Positions 35,791 to 44,195 of a stretch of DNA of 64,000 nucleotides are shown here, piece by piece (position 1 is the first letter of the stretch; the number at the start of each line of letters is the position of its first letter). The stretch covers positions 620,001 through 684,000 of the forward strand of contig NZ_JAJTWU010000002.1 in the NCBI RefSeq assembly GCF_021353265.1. The letters run 5' to 3'. Source of the DNA: Pelomonas cellulosilytica. Lineage in GTDB: Bacteria > Pseudomonadota > Gammaproteobacteria > Burkholderiales > Burkholderiaceae_C. The position numbers and the translations under genes were made by a program. Under the pieces are notes generated by a model that saw nothing but the letters and a program-made list of their open reading frames with translations, was not told the DNA's origin and searched no databases.

Positions 35791-37146
35791 TCAGTGCGCC
35801 GGCCGCGCGGCTTGCCGGGGCAGGCCGACGGCCACGCGCAGGCCGCCGCCCTCGCGATTGGCCAGCGTGATGCGGCCGTCGTGCGCCTCGGCGATCTCCC
35901 GCACCAGCGCCAGTCCCAGGCCGGTGCCGCCCTGGCTGCCGGGCTCCGTCCTCTTGGTCGAATAGAACGGCAGCAGCGCGTGAGCCAGCACGGTCTCGCT
36001 CATGCCGGGGCCGCGGTCCAGCACCTCGATGCGCAACTCGCCGCCGTGCACGCCCAGCTGCAGCGCGACCTCGGCCGGGTCGCTGCCGGACTCGTGCGCG
36101 TTCTTGATGAGGTTCAGCAGCGCCTGCTCGACCTGCGCCGCATCGAACCAGCCCGCCTCGGCGGGCAGCGCGCCTTCGACGCGGAACTGGCCCAGCGTGG
36201 CCAGCCGGGCCAGGAAGGCCGCTAGGTCCACCGTTTCGCGCCTCGGTGCCGGCAGCTTCGCGAAGCGTGCGTAGCCTGACAGGAAACCGTGCAGGTGCGC
36301 GGCCCGTTCGCCGATGCTGGCCAGCACCTGCAGCAGCCGCGGGGTGTCGCCGCGCCGCGCGAGCTCGGCGCTGCTGTGGGCCAGCGACGAGATCGGCGCC
36401 AGAGAGTTGTTCAGCTCGTGGCTCAGCACGCGGATGACGCGCTTCCACGTCGCGACCTCGGCGCGTGACAGCTCGCGCGTCATGCGCCGCAGCAGCCGCA
36501 GCCGGTGCGGCTGGCCCTGCAGCCGGAATGTGCGGGTGCTGTGGTGAAACGTCTCCTCGGCGCCATCGGGCAGCGTGACGGTGAACAGCCGGTCGCCGTC
36601 ACCCGCCAGCGCTTCGCGCAGCGTCTCGGGCTGGGCTGCGATGACGGTGGCGAAGTCCAGCCCCACCAGGCTGCGCCCTTCGCCCAGCAGCTGTCGCGCG
36701 GCCAGGTTGGCGATCGCGATGCGCTCGCTCGGTGCCGTCAGTACCAGTGCCACAGGCGTGTTCTGCACGACAGTGTCCAGCAGCAGCTCGCGCTGGGCCA
36801 GGTGCTGGCGCTGCTCCCGCAGGCTCAGGCCCAGCTCGGCGTGCAGCCGCATCAGCTGCGCCAGCTCGCGCGGCCCGTCGGCGGCCAGGCTGAGGCTGAA
36901 GTCGCCGTCACGGTAGCTGAGCACAGCGCCTTCGAGTGCACGTGTCAGCCGCCGCAGCGGCGCCAGCCACAGCGCGGCCAGCCAGGCCAGCAGCGGCAGC
37001 ATGACCACCACGGCCGCAGCGAAGGCGAGCTCGCTCGCCAGGCCCAGGCGGCGCAACACGAGCACGACGAGTGGCGGCGCCGCGGCGGAGGCGGCCAGCG
37101 CCAGCAGCGCCCGCGCTCGTAGCGACATCGACCCCGGCCGCTTCAT
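35791..37146 (-). CDS. sensor histidine kinase, NtrY-like
   Basis: 451 residues. Two membrane helices near 15-30 and 40-62, then a HAMP-like linker, a PAS domain (about 120-215) and the HisKA/HATPase core with His243 in LSHELNNSL. The ATPase part shows NLIKNAHES, DRGPGMSE and GGTGLGLA. The arrangement is that of NtrY-type kinases. Its ATG shares one base with the regulator's stop codon, so they are made together. The signal is unknown; the periplasmic loop is very short, so the input is probably membrane or cytoplasmic. Confidence 0.9.
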   Translation of the reverse strand: MKRPGSMSLRARALLALAASAAAPPLVVLVLRRLGLASELAFAAAVVVMLPLLAWLAALWLAPLRRLTRALEGAVLSYRDGDFSLSLAADGPRELAQLMRLHAELGLSLREQRQHLAQRELLLDTVVQNTPVALVLTAPSERIAIANLAARQLLGEGRSLVGLDFATVIAAQPETLREALAGDGDRLFTVTLPDGAEETFHHSTRTFRLQGQPHRLRLLRRMTRELSRAEVATWKRVIRVLSHELNNSLAPISSLAHSSAELARRGDTPRLLQVLASIGERAAHLHGFLSGYARFAKLPAPRRETVDLAAFLARLATLGQFRVEGALPAEAGWFDAAQVEQALLNLIKNAHESGSDPAEVALQLGVHGGELRIEVLDRGPGMSETVLAHALLPFYSTKRTEPGSQGGTGLGLALVREIAEAHDGRITLANREGGGLRVAVGLPRQAARPAH

Positions 37147-38489
37147 CAGGGTGCGATCCCGTAACGCTCCAGCCGCCGGTACAGCGCCTGGCGCGACAGC
37201 CCCAGCTGCGTCGCCGCGCGGCTGACGACGCCGCCGGCCGCATGCAGTGCCGCGATGACGGCGTCGCGGCTCGGCTCGTCGAGGTTGCGCCATGCCCCGG
37301 CGCCGCCGGCCGCTGCGTCCTCCAGCCCCAGCAGCGCTGGCGTGATCTCGCCGCCCTGGCCCAGCAGCGCGGCGCGCTCGACGGCGTTCTTCAGCTCGCG
37401 CACGTTGCCCGGCCAACGATGGGCCAGCAGCGCGTCGCGCGCGGCGTCGCCCAGCCGCGCACGGCCGGCCAGGAAGTGCTCCGCCAGCGGCAGCACATCG
37501 TCGCGGCGGTCGGCGAGCGGAGGCAGCTTCAGCTCGATGAGGTTGAGACGGTAGAACAGGTCCTCGCGGAACGCGCCTGACTTCACCATCGCGCGCAGGT
37601 CGGCGTTCGTCGCGCTCAGCACGCGCACGTGCGTCTGCCGGGTCTTGCTGGAGCCCAGGCGCTCGAACTGGCCGGTCTCCAGAACGCGCAGCAGCTTCAC
37701 CTGGCCGGCCAGCGGCAGGTTGCCGATCTCGTCAAGGAACAGCGTGCCGCCGTTCGCCGCCTCGAAGCGGCCCATGCGCGCCTTGGCAGCGCCGGTGTAG
37801 GCGCCCGTGTCGCTGCCGAACAGCTCGGCCTCGATCAGTTCGGCCGGCAGCGCGCCGCAGTTCAGCGCGACGAAGGGGCCTTCTCCGGTGGTGGAGTTGG
37901 CGTGTACGAAGGCCGCAATGCGCTCCTTGCCGGCGCCGTTGGGACCGGTGATGAGCACTGGCACCGGCGCCGCGGCGATCTGCCCGGCCAGCTCCAGCAG
38001 GTTGGCCATCGCGTCCGACGCGAACACGACGCCGGCCAGGTCGAAGCGCCGCGCCAGCGCGGCGTGCCGGGCGGCCCGCGCCTCGCGCAGCTGTGCGATC
38101 TCTCGGTTGGCCTCGCCCAGTTCCAGCAGGTTCTCGACGGTGGCCAGCAGCTTGGCGTCGTCCCACGGCTTGGCGAGGTAGTCGGCCGCGCCGGCCTTGA
38201 CGAGCGCGACCGCCGCGTCCAGCCGCGTCCAGGCGGTCAGCAGGATGACGGGTAGGTCCGGCCGCTTCGCGCGGATGGCGCGGAACAGCGCCTCGCCTTC
38301 CTCGCCGGACGTCGTGTCGGCGGTGAAGTTCATGTCCTGGATGACGAGGCCGAACGGCTGCGCGTCGAGCAGCGCCAGTCCCTCGGCGGGGCTGGCGGCC
38401 ATGCGGGCCTCGATGTCGTGCAGGGACAGCAGCAGCTCAAGCGCCTGGCCCACGCCAGGGTGGTCGTCAATGATCAATACACGTCGCAT
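37146..38489 (-). CDS. sigma54-dependent response regulator, NtrC/NtrX family
   Basis: 447 residues. Receiver with Asp8-Asp9, phospho-acceptor Asp52 and Lys107. AAA+ domain with Walker A GPNGAGKE at 182-189, GTLFLDEIG Walker B and the sigma54-contact loop as GAYTGA at 229-234 (usual GAFTGA, a conservative change). Fis-type HTH at the C-terminus: SRAATQLGLSRQALYRRL. Pair with the kinase gene just downstream. Divergent from the OFA transporter gene across 205 bp, so it may regulate that gene; I saw no good -24/-12 promoter in the gap. Confidence 0.9.
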   Translation of the reverse strand: MRRVLIIDDHPGVGQALELLLSLHDIEARMAASPAEGLALLDAQPFGLVIQDMNFTADTTSGEEGEALFRAIRAKRPDLPVILLTAWTRLDAAVALVKAGAADYLAKPWDDAKLLATVENLLELGEANREIAQLREARAARHAALARRFDLAGVVFASDAMANLLELAGQIAAAPVPVLITGPNGAGKERIAAFVHANSTTGEGPFVALNCGALPAELIEAELFGSDTGAYTGAAKARMGRFEAANGGTLFLDEIGNLPLAGQVKLLRVLETGQFERLGSSKTRQTHVRVLSATNADLRAMVKSGAFREDLFYRLNLIELKLPPLADRRDDVLPLAEHFLAGRARLGDAARDALLAHRWPGNVRELKNAVERAALLGQGGEITPALLGLEDAAAGGAGAWRNLDEPSRDAVIAALHAAGGVVSRAATQLGLSRQALYRRLERYGIAP

Positions 38490-38539
38490 GGCGGTTGAGG
38501 ATAGGGGCGTTTCGCACCGTCGCCGGCATTAACGACCCG

Positions 38540-38557
38540 TTACCACGCGCCCGGTAA
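38540..38557. promoter_or_regulatory. small inverted repeat between regulator and OFA transporter
   Basis: TTACC at 38540-38544 and GGTAA at 38553-38557 form five-base inverted arms around an 8-bp spacer, 50 bp upstream of the regulator start and about 140 bp upstream of the transporter start. It might be an operator of the adjacent regulator, but arms this short arise readily by chance. Confidence 0.25.
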
Positions 38558-38622
38558 GACTAGGTGTTTACACGGCCGACCAAACGTGACCATGACACGG
38601 AGTGACTCCTATCCTCCCCCGG

Positions 38623-38649
38623 CGCCCGTGCACCCCTGCGGGCGTCTTT
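38623..38649 (+). terminator. terminator-like hairpin in the leader of the OFA transporter gene
   Basis: CGCCCG at 38623-38628 pairs with CGGGCG at 38639-38644 over a 10-nt loop, followed by TCTTT. It lies about 46 bp upstream of the transporter ATG and inside its presumed leader, so it may be an attenuator rather than the terminator of an upstream gene, which points the other way. Confidence 0.4.
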
Positions 38650-38694
38650 CGTCGCCGCGACCGCGGCCTGTAATCATCGTCTGAGGGAATCGAC

Positions 38695-40365
38695 ATGTCT
38701 TCTGTGGGAATCGATGCCGTGCCCGGTCCGGGCCGGAGCGCCGGCTGGCTCGACAAGGAGCACACCATCGCCGGCGCCGGGTTCAACCGCTGGCTCGTGC
38801 CGCCGGCCGCACTGGCCATCCACCTGTGCATCGGCATGGCCTATGGCTTCTCCGTGTTCTGGCTGCCGCTGAGCAAGGCGCTCGGCATCAAGGAGTCCAT
38901 CAAGTGCGGTCCGGACGTGGGCTTCTTCCAGGAGCTATTCATCACGAGTTGCGACTGGAAGGTCTCGACGCTGGGCTGGATGTACACGCTGTTCTTCGTC
39001 TTCCTCGGCTGCTCTGCCGCGCTGTGGGGTGGCTGGCTGGAGCGCGCCGGCCCGCGCAAGGCGGGTGTCGTGTCGGCGCTGTGCTGGTGCGGCGGCATGC
39101 TGATCTCGGCACTCGGCATCCACAGCCACCAGTTCTGGCTGATGATCCTCGGCAGCGGGGTCATCGGCGGCATCGGCCTGGGGCTGGGCTACATCAGCCC
39201 GGTGTCCACGCTGATCAAGTGGTTCCCCGACAGGCGCGGCATGGCCACCGGCATGGCCATCATGGGCTTCGGCGGTGGCGCGATGATCGGTTCGCCGCTC
39301 GCGGCCGAGCTGATGAAGTCCTTCGCCACGTCTACGGATGTCGGCGTCACGCAGACCTTCGTCGTCATGGCGCTGGTCTATTTCGTCTTCATGATGGGCG
39401 GCGCACTGGGCTACCGCGTGCCGCCCACCGGCTGGAAGCCCGAGGGCTGGACACCGCCGGCCGCGCAGACCGGCAACGCGATGATCACGCAGCGCCACGT
39501 GCACGTGAAGAAGGTCTGGGGCATCCCGCAGTTCTGGCTCGTGTGGGTCGTGCTGTGCATGAACGTGTCGGCCGGCATCGGCGTCATCGGCATGGCCAGC
39601 CCGATGCTGCAGGAGGTATTCGGCGGCTCGCTGATCGGCGTGCCCGCAAAGTTCGTCGAGCTGGACAAGGCGCAGCTGGCGACCATCGCCGGCGTGGCCG
39701 CGGGCTTCACGGCGCTGCTGAGCCTGTTCAACATCGGCGGCCGTTTCTTCTGGGCGAGCCTGTCCGACAAGCTGGGCCGCAAGATGACCTACGTCGTCTT
39801 CTTCGTGCTGGGCGGCCTGCTGTACGCCAGCATCCCGAGCAGCGCCGCGGCCGGCTCCACGCTGCTGTTCGTCGGCGCCATCTGCGTCATCCTGAGCATG
39901 TACGGCGGCGGCTTCGCCACGGTGCCGGCCTACCTGGCCGACCTGTTCGGCACGCAGATGGTCGGTGCCATCCATGGCCGGCTGCTGACGGCCTGGGCCA
40001 CGGCCGGCATCCTCGGCCCGGTCGTCGTGAACTACATGCGCGACTACCAGCTGGGCCTGGGCCTGCCGCGCGAGCAGGTCTACAACCAGACGATGTACAT
40101 CCTCGTCGGGATGCTTGCCGTGGGACTCGTCGCCAACCTGATGGTGAAGCCCGTGGACGCGCGTCATTTCATGAGCGACGAGGAACTGGCGCAGGAAAAG
40201 AAGCTGGCCCGCGAGCGCGCCGCTGCCTCTGAGGCCGGCATGGTCGCAGGCACGTCCGCGGCGACCTCGCCGGTGATCGTCGTGCTCGCATGGGCGGCCG
40301 TCGGCATCCCACTGGCCTGGGGCGTCTACAAGACCCTCATCAACGTCGGCAAGTTCTTCCACTGA
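38695..40365 (+). CDS. OFA family MFS transporter (oxalate/formate antiporter-like)
   Basis: 556 residues with about twelve hydrophobic segments plus an extra C-terminal helix (residues 525-547). The start RWLVPPAALAIHLCIGMAYG and the GLGLGYISPVSTLIKWFPDR loop are OFA family marks. The N-terminal half holds a longer external loop with Cys residues (IKCGPDVG and SCDWK). The molybdoenzyme gene 69 bp downstream suggests exchange of a small carboxylate such as formate or oxalate. Substrate is inferred from family and context. Confidence 0.87.
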   Translation: MSSVGIDAVPGPGRSAGWLDKEHTIAGAGFNRWLVPPAALAIHLCIGMAYGFSVFWLPLSKALGIKESIKCGPDVGFFQELFITSCDWKVSTLGWMYTLFFVFLGCSAALWGGWLERAGPRKAGVVSALCWCGGMLISALGIHSHQFWLMILGSGVIGGIGLGLGYISPVSTLIKWFPDRRGMATGMAIMGFGGGAMIGSPLAAELMKSFATSTDVGVTQTFVVMALVYFVFMMGGALGYRVPPTGWKPEGWTPPAAQTGNAMITQRHVHVKKVWGIPQFWLVWVVLCMNVSAGIGVIGMASPMLQEVFGGSLIGVPAKFVELDKAQLATIAGVAAGFTALLSLFNIGGRFFWASLSDKLGRKMTYVVFFVLGGLLYASIPSSAAAGSTLLFVGAICVILSMYGGGFATVPAYLADLFGTQMVGAIHGRLLTAWATAGILGPVVVNYMRDYQLGLGLPREQVYNQTMYILVGMLAVGLVANLMVKPVDARHFMSDEELAQEKKLARERAAASEAGMVAGTSAATSPVIVVLAWAAVGIPLAWGVYKTLINVGKFFH

Positions 40366-40389
40366 GCGCCGGCCCTGATAGGCTGACCA

Positions 40390-40424
40390 GCCCCGCTGCC
40401 ATCCCAGGCGCGGGGCCATTTTTT
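40390..40424 (+). terminator. rho-independent terminator between OFA transporter and molybdoenzyme
   Basis: GCCCCGC at 40390-40396 pairs with GCGGGGC at 40410-40416 around 13 nt, then CA and six T at 40419-40424. It ends only 10 bp before the next start codon, which has no obvious Shine-Dalgarno, so it must stop or attenuate transcription right at the head of the molybdoenzyme gene. Confidence 0.75.
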
Positions 40425-40434
40425 CGACGACGAC

Positions 40435-42717
40435 ATGAGCGAACAGAAGATCGAGTGGTACGACGGCCCGGCTGGGGGCTGGGCGGCGCTGAAGAGCGTG
40501 GCCCACCACCTCAGCGAGCAGGGCGTGGCCGTCAAGGGCGCCAAGACGCTACTGCATGCCAACCAGGCCGACGGCTTCGACTGCCCCGGCTGCGCCTGGC
40601 CCGACCGCGATCACCGCTCGACGTTCGAGTTCTGCGAGAACGGCGCCAAGGCCGTGGCCAACGAGGCCACCGCCCGGCGGGCGACGCCGGAGGTCATCGG
40701 CGCGAAGACGTTGCGTGAGTGGACCGAGGCATCGGATTTCGAGCTGGAGGCCACCGGCCGGCTGACCGAGCCCATGGTCTACGACGCTGACAGCGACCGG
40801 TACCGCCGCACGACGTGGGACGACGCCTTCGCGCTGATCGCGCGCGAGCTGCAGGCCCTGCCGGACCCCAACCAGGCCATCTTCTACACGTCGGGCCGCA
40901 CCAGCAATGAGGCCGCTTTCCTGTACCAGCTGTTCGTCCGGGAGTACGGCACGAACAACTTCCCCGACTGCTCCAACATGTGCCACGAGCCCAGCGGCTC
41001 GGGCCTGCGGCCCACCATCGGCGTGGGCAAGGGCACGGTCACGCTGCAGGACTTCGAGCAGGCCGACTGCATCCTCGTCTTCGGCCAGAACCCCGGCACC
41101 AACCATCCGCGCATGCTGGGCGAGCTGCGTGCGGCCCGAAAGCGCGGCGCGCGCATCGTCAGCTTCAACCCGCTGCGCGAGCGCGGTCTGGAGCGCTTCG
41201 CCGACCCGCAGAACGCGCTGGAGATGGCGACGCTGGGCGATTCGCCGATCAGCAGCCACTACTTCCAGCTGAAGGTCGGTGGTGACTTCGCGCTGCTCAA
41301 GGGCATGTGCAAACGCGTCGTCGAGCGCGATGCGCTGGACACCGCCTTCATCAGCGAACACACGCAAGGCATCGACAGCTTCCTCGCCGACCTGCGCTCC
41401 CAGCCCTGGGAGCCGCTGGTCGAGGCCTCAGGCCTGACGCGTGAGCAGATCGAGCAGGCGGCAGACCTCTACATTGCCAGCGAACGCGTCATCGCCTGCT
41501 GGGGCATGGGCATCACGCAGCACCGGCATTCGGTTGCGACGATCCAGATGATCGTCAACCTCTTGCTGCTGCGCGGCAACCTTGGCCGGCCCGGGGCGGG
41601 CGCCTGCCCGGTGCGCGGCCACAGCAACGTGCAGGGCGACCGCACGATGGGCATCTTCGAGCGGCCCGCGCCGGCTTTCCTCGACCGTCTGGGCGAGGTC
41701 TTCGGTTTCGAGCCGCCGCGCGAGCATGGCGTCGACACCGTCGGCGCCATCCAGGCTATGCTGGACGGCCAGGGCAAGGTCTTCATCGCGATGGGCGGCA
41801 ACTTCGCCGCCGCGACGCCCGACACGGCGGCGACCTGGCGCGCGCTGCGCCAGTGCGAGCTGACCGTGCACATCACGACCAAGTTCAACCGCAGCCACGT
41901 CGTGCACGGCCGGCAGGCGCTGGTGCTGCCGGTGCTGGGCCGCACCGAGATCGACATGCAGGCCACCGGCCCGCAGGGCGTCACGGTGGAAGACTCGATG
42001 AGCATGGTGCACCTGTCGATGGGCATGAACGCGCCGGCCAGCGAGCACCTGCTGTCCGAGCCGATGGTCGTAGCCCGCATGGCCGCCGCGACGTTGCCGG
42101 CCAGCCGCACGCCGTGGCCGCAGCTCGCGGGCGACTACGCGGCCATCCGCGACAAGATTGAGGCCGTGCTGCCGGACTTCGCCGGCTTCAACGAGAAGGT
42201 CAGGGCGCCCGGCGGCTTCCGGCTGCGCAACACCGCCAGCGAACGCGTGTGGGCCACGCCGGGTGGCAGGGCGCAGTTCACGACGCACGCGCTGCCCACC
42301 GACAACGCCATCGCGCGTGTCGCCGAGCGGCAGCGGGACGTGCGCGTCTTCACTCTGACGACGCTGCGCTCGCACGACCAGTACAACACGACGATCTACG
42401 GCCTGGACGATCGCTACCGCGGCGTCTACGGGCACCGCCGCGTCGTCTTCATCCATGCCGACGACCTGAAGGACCTGGGCCTGCAGGCCGGCGAGTGGGT
42501 CGACATCACGAGCCTTTACGTCGCAGAGGGCGGCACGGAGGTGCAGCAGCGCCGTGCCGAGCGCTTCCTGCTTGTGGCCTATGACATCCCGCGCGGTTGC
42601 CTGGCCAGCTACTACCCCGAGACCAACCCGCTGGTGCCGCTAGAGAGCTTCTCCGTCACCGCGCGCACGCCCACCAGCAAGTCCATCCCCGTCGTGCTGA
42701 GCCCGCATGCCGGATGA
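40435..42717 (+). CDS. FdhF/YdeP family molybdopterin oxidoreductase
   Basis: 760 residues. Cys50, Cys53 (DCPGC) and Cys67 (FCENG) are the iron-sulfur candidates of this family; the metal ligand position is Cys183 in NMCHEPSG, so no selenocysteine is needed. Molybdopterin-binding regions around GQNPGTNHP and ARIVSFNP, and a C-terminal dinucleotide domain with SHDQYNTTIYG are intact. The family includes formate-dehydrogenase-H-like enzymes and YdeP of acid resistance, so formate oxidation is likely but not certain. Gene neighbours support a carboxylate role. Confidence 0.9.
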   Translation: MSEQKIEWYDGPAGGWAALKSVAHHLSEQGVAVKGAKTLLHANQADGFDCPGCAWPDRDHRSTFEFCENGAKAVANEATARRATPEVIGAKTLREWTEASDFELEATGRLTEPMVYDADSDRYRRTTWDDAFALIARELQALPDPNQAIFYTSGRTSNEAAFLYQLFVREYGTNNFPDCSNMCHEPSGSGLRPTIGVGKGTVTLQDFEQADCILVFGQNPGTNHPRMLGELRAARKRGARIVSFNPLRERGLERFADPQNALEMATLGDSPISSHYFQLKVGGDFALLKGMCKRVVERDALDTAFISEHTQGIDSFLADLRSQPWEPLVEASGLTREQIEQAADLYIASERVIACWGMGITQHRHSVATIQMIVNLLLLRGNLGRPGAGACPVRGHSNVQGDRTMGIFERPAPAFLDRLGEVFGFEPPREHGVDTVGAIQAMLDGQGKVFIAMGGNFAAATPDTAATWRALRQCELTVHITTKFNRSHVVHGRQALVLPVLGRTEIDMQATGPQGVTVEDSMSMVHLSMGMNAPASEHLLSEPMVVARMAAATLPASRTPWPQLAGDYAAIRDKIEAVLPDFAGFNEKVRAPGGFRLRNTASERVWATPGGRAQFTTHALPTDNAIARVAERQRDVRVFTLTTLRSHDQYNTTIYGLDDRYRGVYGHRRVVFIHADDLKDLGLQAGEWVDITSLYVAEGGTEVQQRRAERFLLVAYDIPRGCLASYYPETNPLVPLESFSVTARTPTSKSIPVVLSPHAG

Positions 42718-42955
42718 CGGGGTGCTGCGGCTTCTGCAGGCGCTGGACGAAGGCGAGGGGGTGGCCCTTACGCGCCTGGCCAAGCGGCGTGGCGAGCGTG
42801 TCAGCGTGCTGCTGCGCGAGCTGACGCTGTTCAGCGAAGCGACGCTCGGCGGTGTGACGGGACCGGGCTGGGTGGTGCTGCAGGTGGATGACGGCGGCCG
42901 ATGGACCGCCCGATTGACCCCTGCGGGCCGTGCGGCGATCGGCCCTGGCGGATGA
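42707..42955 (+). CDS. small winged-helix-like protein overlapping the molybdoenzyme gene
   Basis: 82 residues; its ATG lies 11 bp before the molybdoenzyme stop, so translation is coupled. TRLAKRRGERVSVLLREL could be a helix-turn-helix pair and GWVVLQVDDGGRWTARLTPAG a wing, which gives a winged-helix fold of the ROK/MarR-like small type. Proteins of this kind at the end of YdeP operons could be regulators or assembly factors. I cannot name a family. Confidence 0.6.
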   Translation: MPDDGVLRLLQALDEGEGVALTRLAKRRGERVSVLLRELTLFSEATLGGVTGPGWVVLQVDDGGRWTARLTPAGRAAIGPGG

Positions 42956-42987
42956 TGGGACTTTGACCTCCTCACTGAGCTGATTCC

Positions 42988-43602
42988 ATGAAACTTCTCG
43001 GCCGCCTGACCTCCATCAACGTCCGAAAGGTGATGTGGACCGTTGCGCAGCTCGGGCTGTCGCTCGATCGCGAGGACTGGGGCACGGGTTTCCGTACCAC
43101 GCAGGATCCAGCCTACCTGGCGCTCAACCCCAACGGGTTGATCCCGGTGCTCATCGACGGCGACTTCGTGCTGTGGGAGAGCAACAGCATCTGTCGCTAC
43201 CTTGCAAACAAGCTGCATGCCACGACGCTACTGCCCACCGAGCCGCAGGCGCGAGCCCGTGTCGAGCAGTGGATGGACTGGCAGGCTGGGGAGCTCAACA
43301 ACAGCTGGCGCGTCGCCTTCATGGCGCTGGTACGCGGCCAGCCGGCGGCGCCGGAGAGCATCGCCGCCAGCGTCGGAAGCTGGAACCGCTACATGGCCAT
43401 GCTGGACGCGCAGCTGGAGCGTACCGGCGCCTGTGTGACGGGTGACGACTTCACTTTGGCCGACGTGGTGTTGGGGCTCTCCACGCAGCGGTGGAAGAAC
43501 GCGCCGATCGAGCGCGTTTCATTGCCGGCAGTTGACGCCTGGATGTCGCGGCTGACCACTCGACCCGGGTTCGCGGATTACGTGGACAACGGGATGGCAT
43601 GA
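42988..43602 (+). CDS. glutathione S-transferase family protein
   Basis: 204 residues. Thioredoxin-like N-terminal domain MKLLGRLTSINVRKVMW with Ser in the active-site loop, NPNGLIPVLIDGDFVLWESNSI with the cis-Pro and the Glu-Ser glutathione contact, then an all-helical C-terminal domain with GDDFTLADVVLG. Typical length. It conjugates or reduces substrates with glutathione. The gene follows the winged-helix gene by 32 bp. Confidence 0.9.
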   Translation: MKLLGRLTSINVRKVMWTVAQLGLSLDREDWGTGFRTTQDPAYLALNPNGLIPVLIDGDFVLWESNSICRYLANKLHATTLLPTEPQARARVEQWMDWQAGELNNSWRVAFMALVRGQPAAPESIAASVGSWNRYMAMLDAQLERTGACVTGDDFTLADVVLGLSTQRWKNAPIERVSLPAVDAWMSRLTTRPGFADYVDNGMA

Positions 43603-43717
43603 GGCGCGCTCTGGAGGGCAGCGGCGTTCCGGTGCTTGATGTGAGCTCCTGCCGACAACGCTCGCCAGAGCCTGGATGCTCAGGCACCGTGCTGGCGCAT
43701 TAAGTTCGTGGCGACGA

Positions 43718-44101
43718 ATGGCCGTTCCCTACGCTTGGCGATGTTTCGTTTGTGAGGCCTCTTGTGCTGCGGGAACTGACCGCTGCATCGCTTGTGGTTT
43801 CCCGGCCTGCGCGACCGGAGCCGAGATCGACGCGGCGCGTCGCGGGAGTTTGCCGCCTGCCCCCTCTGGTGCGCGGACCTTGACGCCCGGTTTGACGCAG
43901 GCGCTCAATGACCTCGACGGGTTGCCGGCATGGCGCCGCCTGCTGGTGCTGTGCGGCGCCGTGTTGGGCATCGGTGGGGGCATCGGCTTGAAGACTGCCT
44001 GGTCATTCGCGATGCTTGGAACGAGCGCCGCTGCAGTTGTCGCCGGCGTGTTCTTGATGACTCTGGCTCTGCGACGGCAGGGCGGTAGTGAGAGGTGGTG
44101 A
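43718..44101 (+). CDS. zinc-ribbon membrane protein, hypothetical
   Basis: 127 residues from the ATG at 43718. CFVCEASC and CIACGFPAC near residues 8-29 make two CxxC pairs of a zinc ribbon. Two hydrophobic segments lie near 70-110. Such N-terminal ribbons with a membrane tail are seen in small proteins of unknown role. A longer frame from 43676 is possible but lacks a ribosome site. The region just upstream (43603-43717) contains nothing recognisable. Confidence 0.5.
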   Translation: MAVPYAWRCFVCEASCAAGTDRCIACGFPACATGAEIDAARRGSLPPAPSGARTLTPGLTQALNDLDGLPAWRRLLVLCGAVLGIGGGIGLKTAWSFAMLGTSAAAVVAGVFLMTLALRRQGGSERW

Positions 44102-44195
44102 ACGACGGGCCGCATCGCCCCGCGGGCGACGCTGACCCGCTATATGGAAAGGCGGAACGGCCGTCGCGTGCAGGTCGCGCCGGCCACTCTTCGCG

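Noticed and set aside
40435-42717. Selenocysteine-containing formate dehydrogenase
   Set aside because: The metal ligand position is an ordinary Cys codon (NMCHEPSG) and no in-frame TGA is needed; the enzyme belongs to the Cys-type FdhF/YdeP group.
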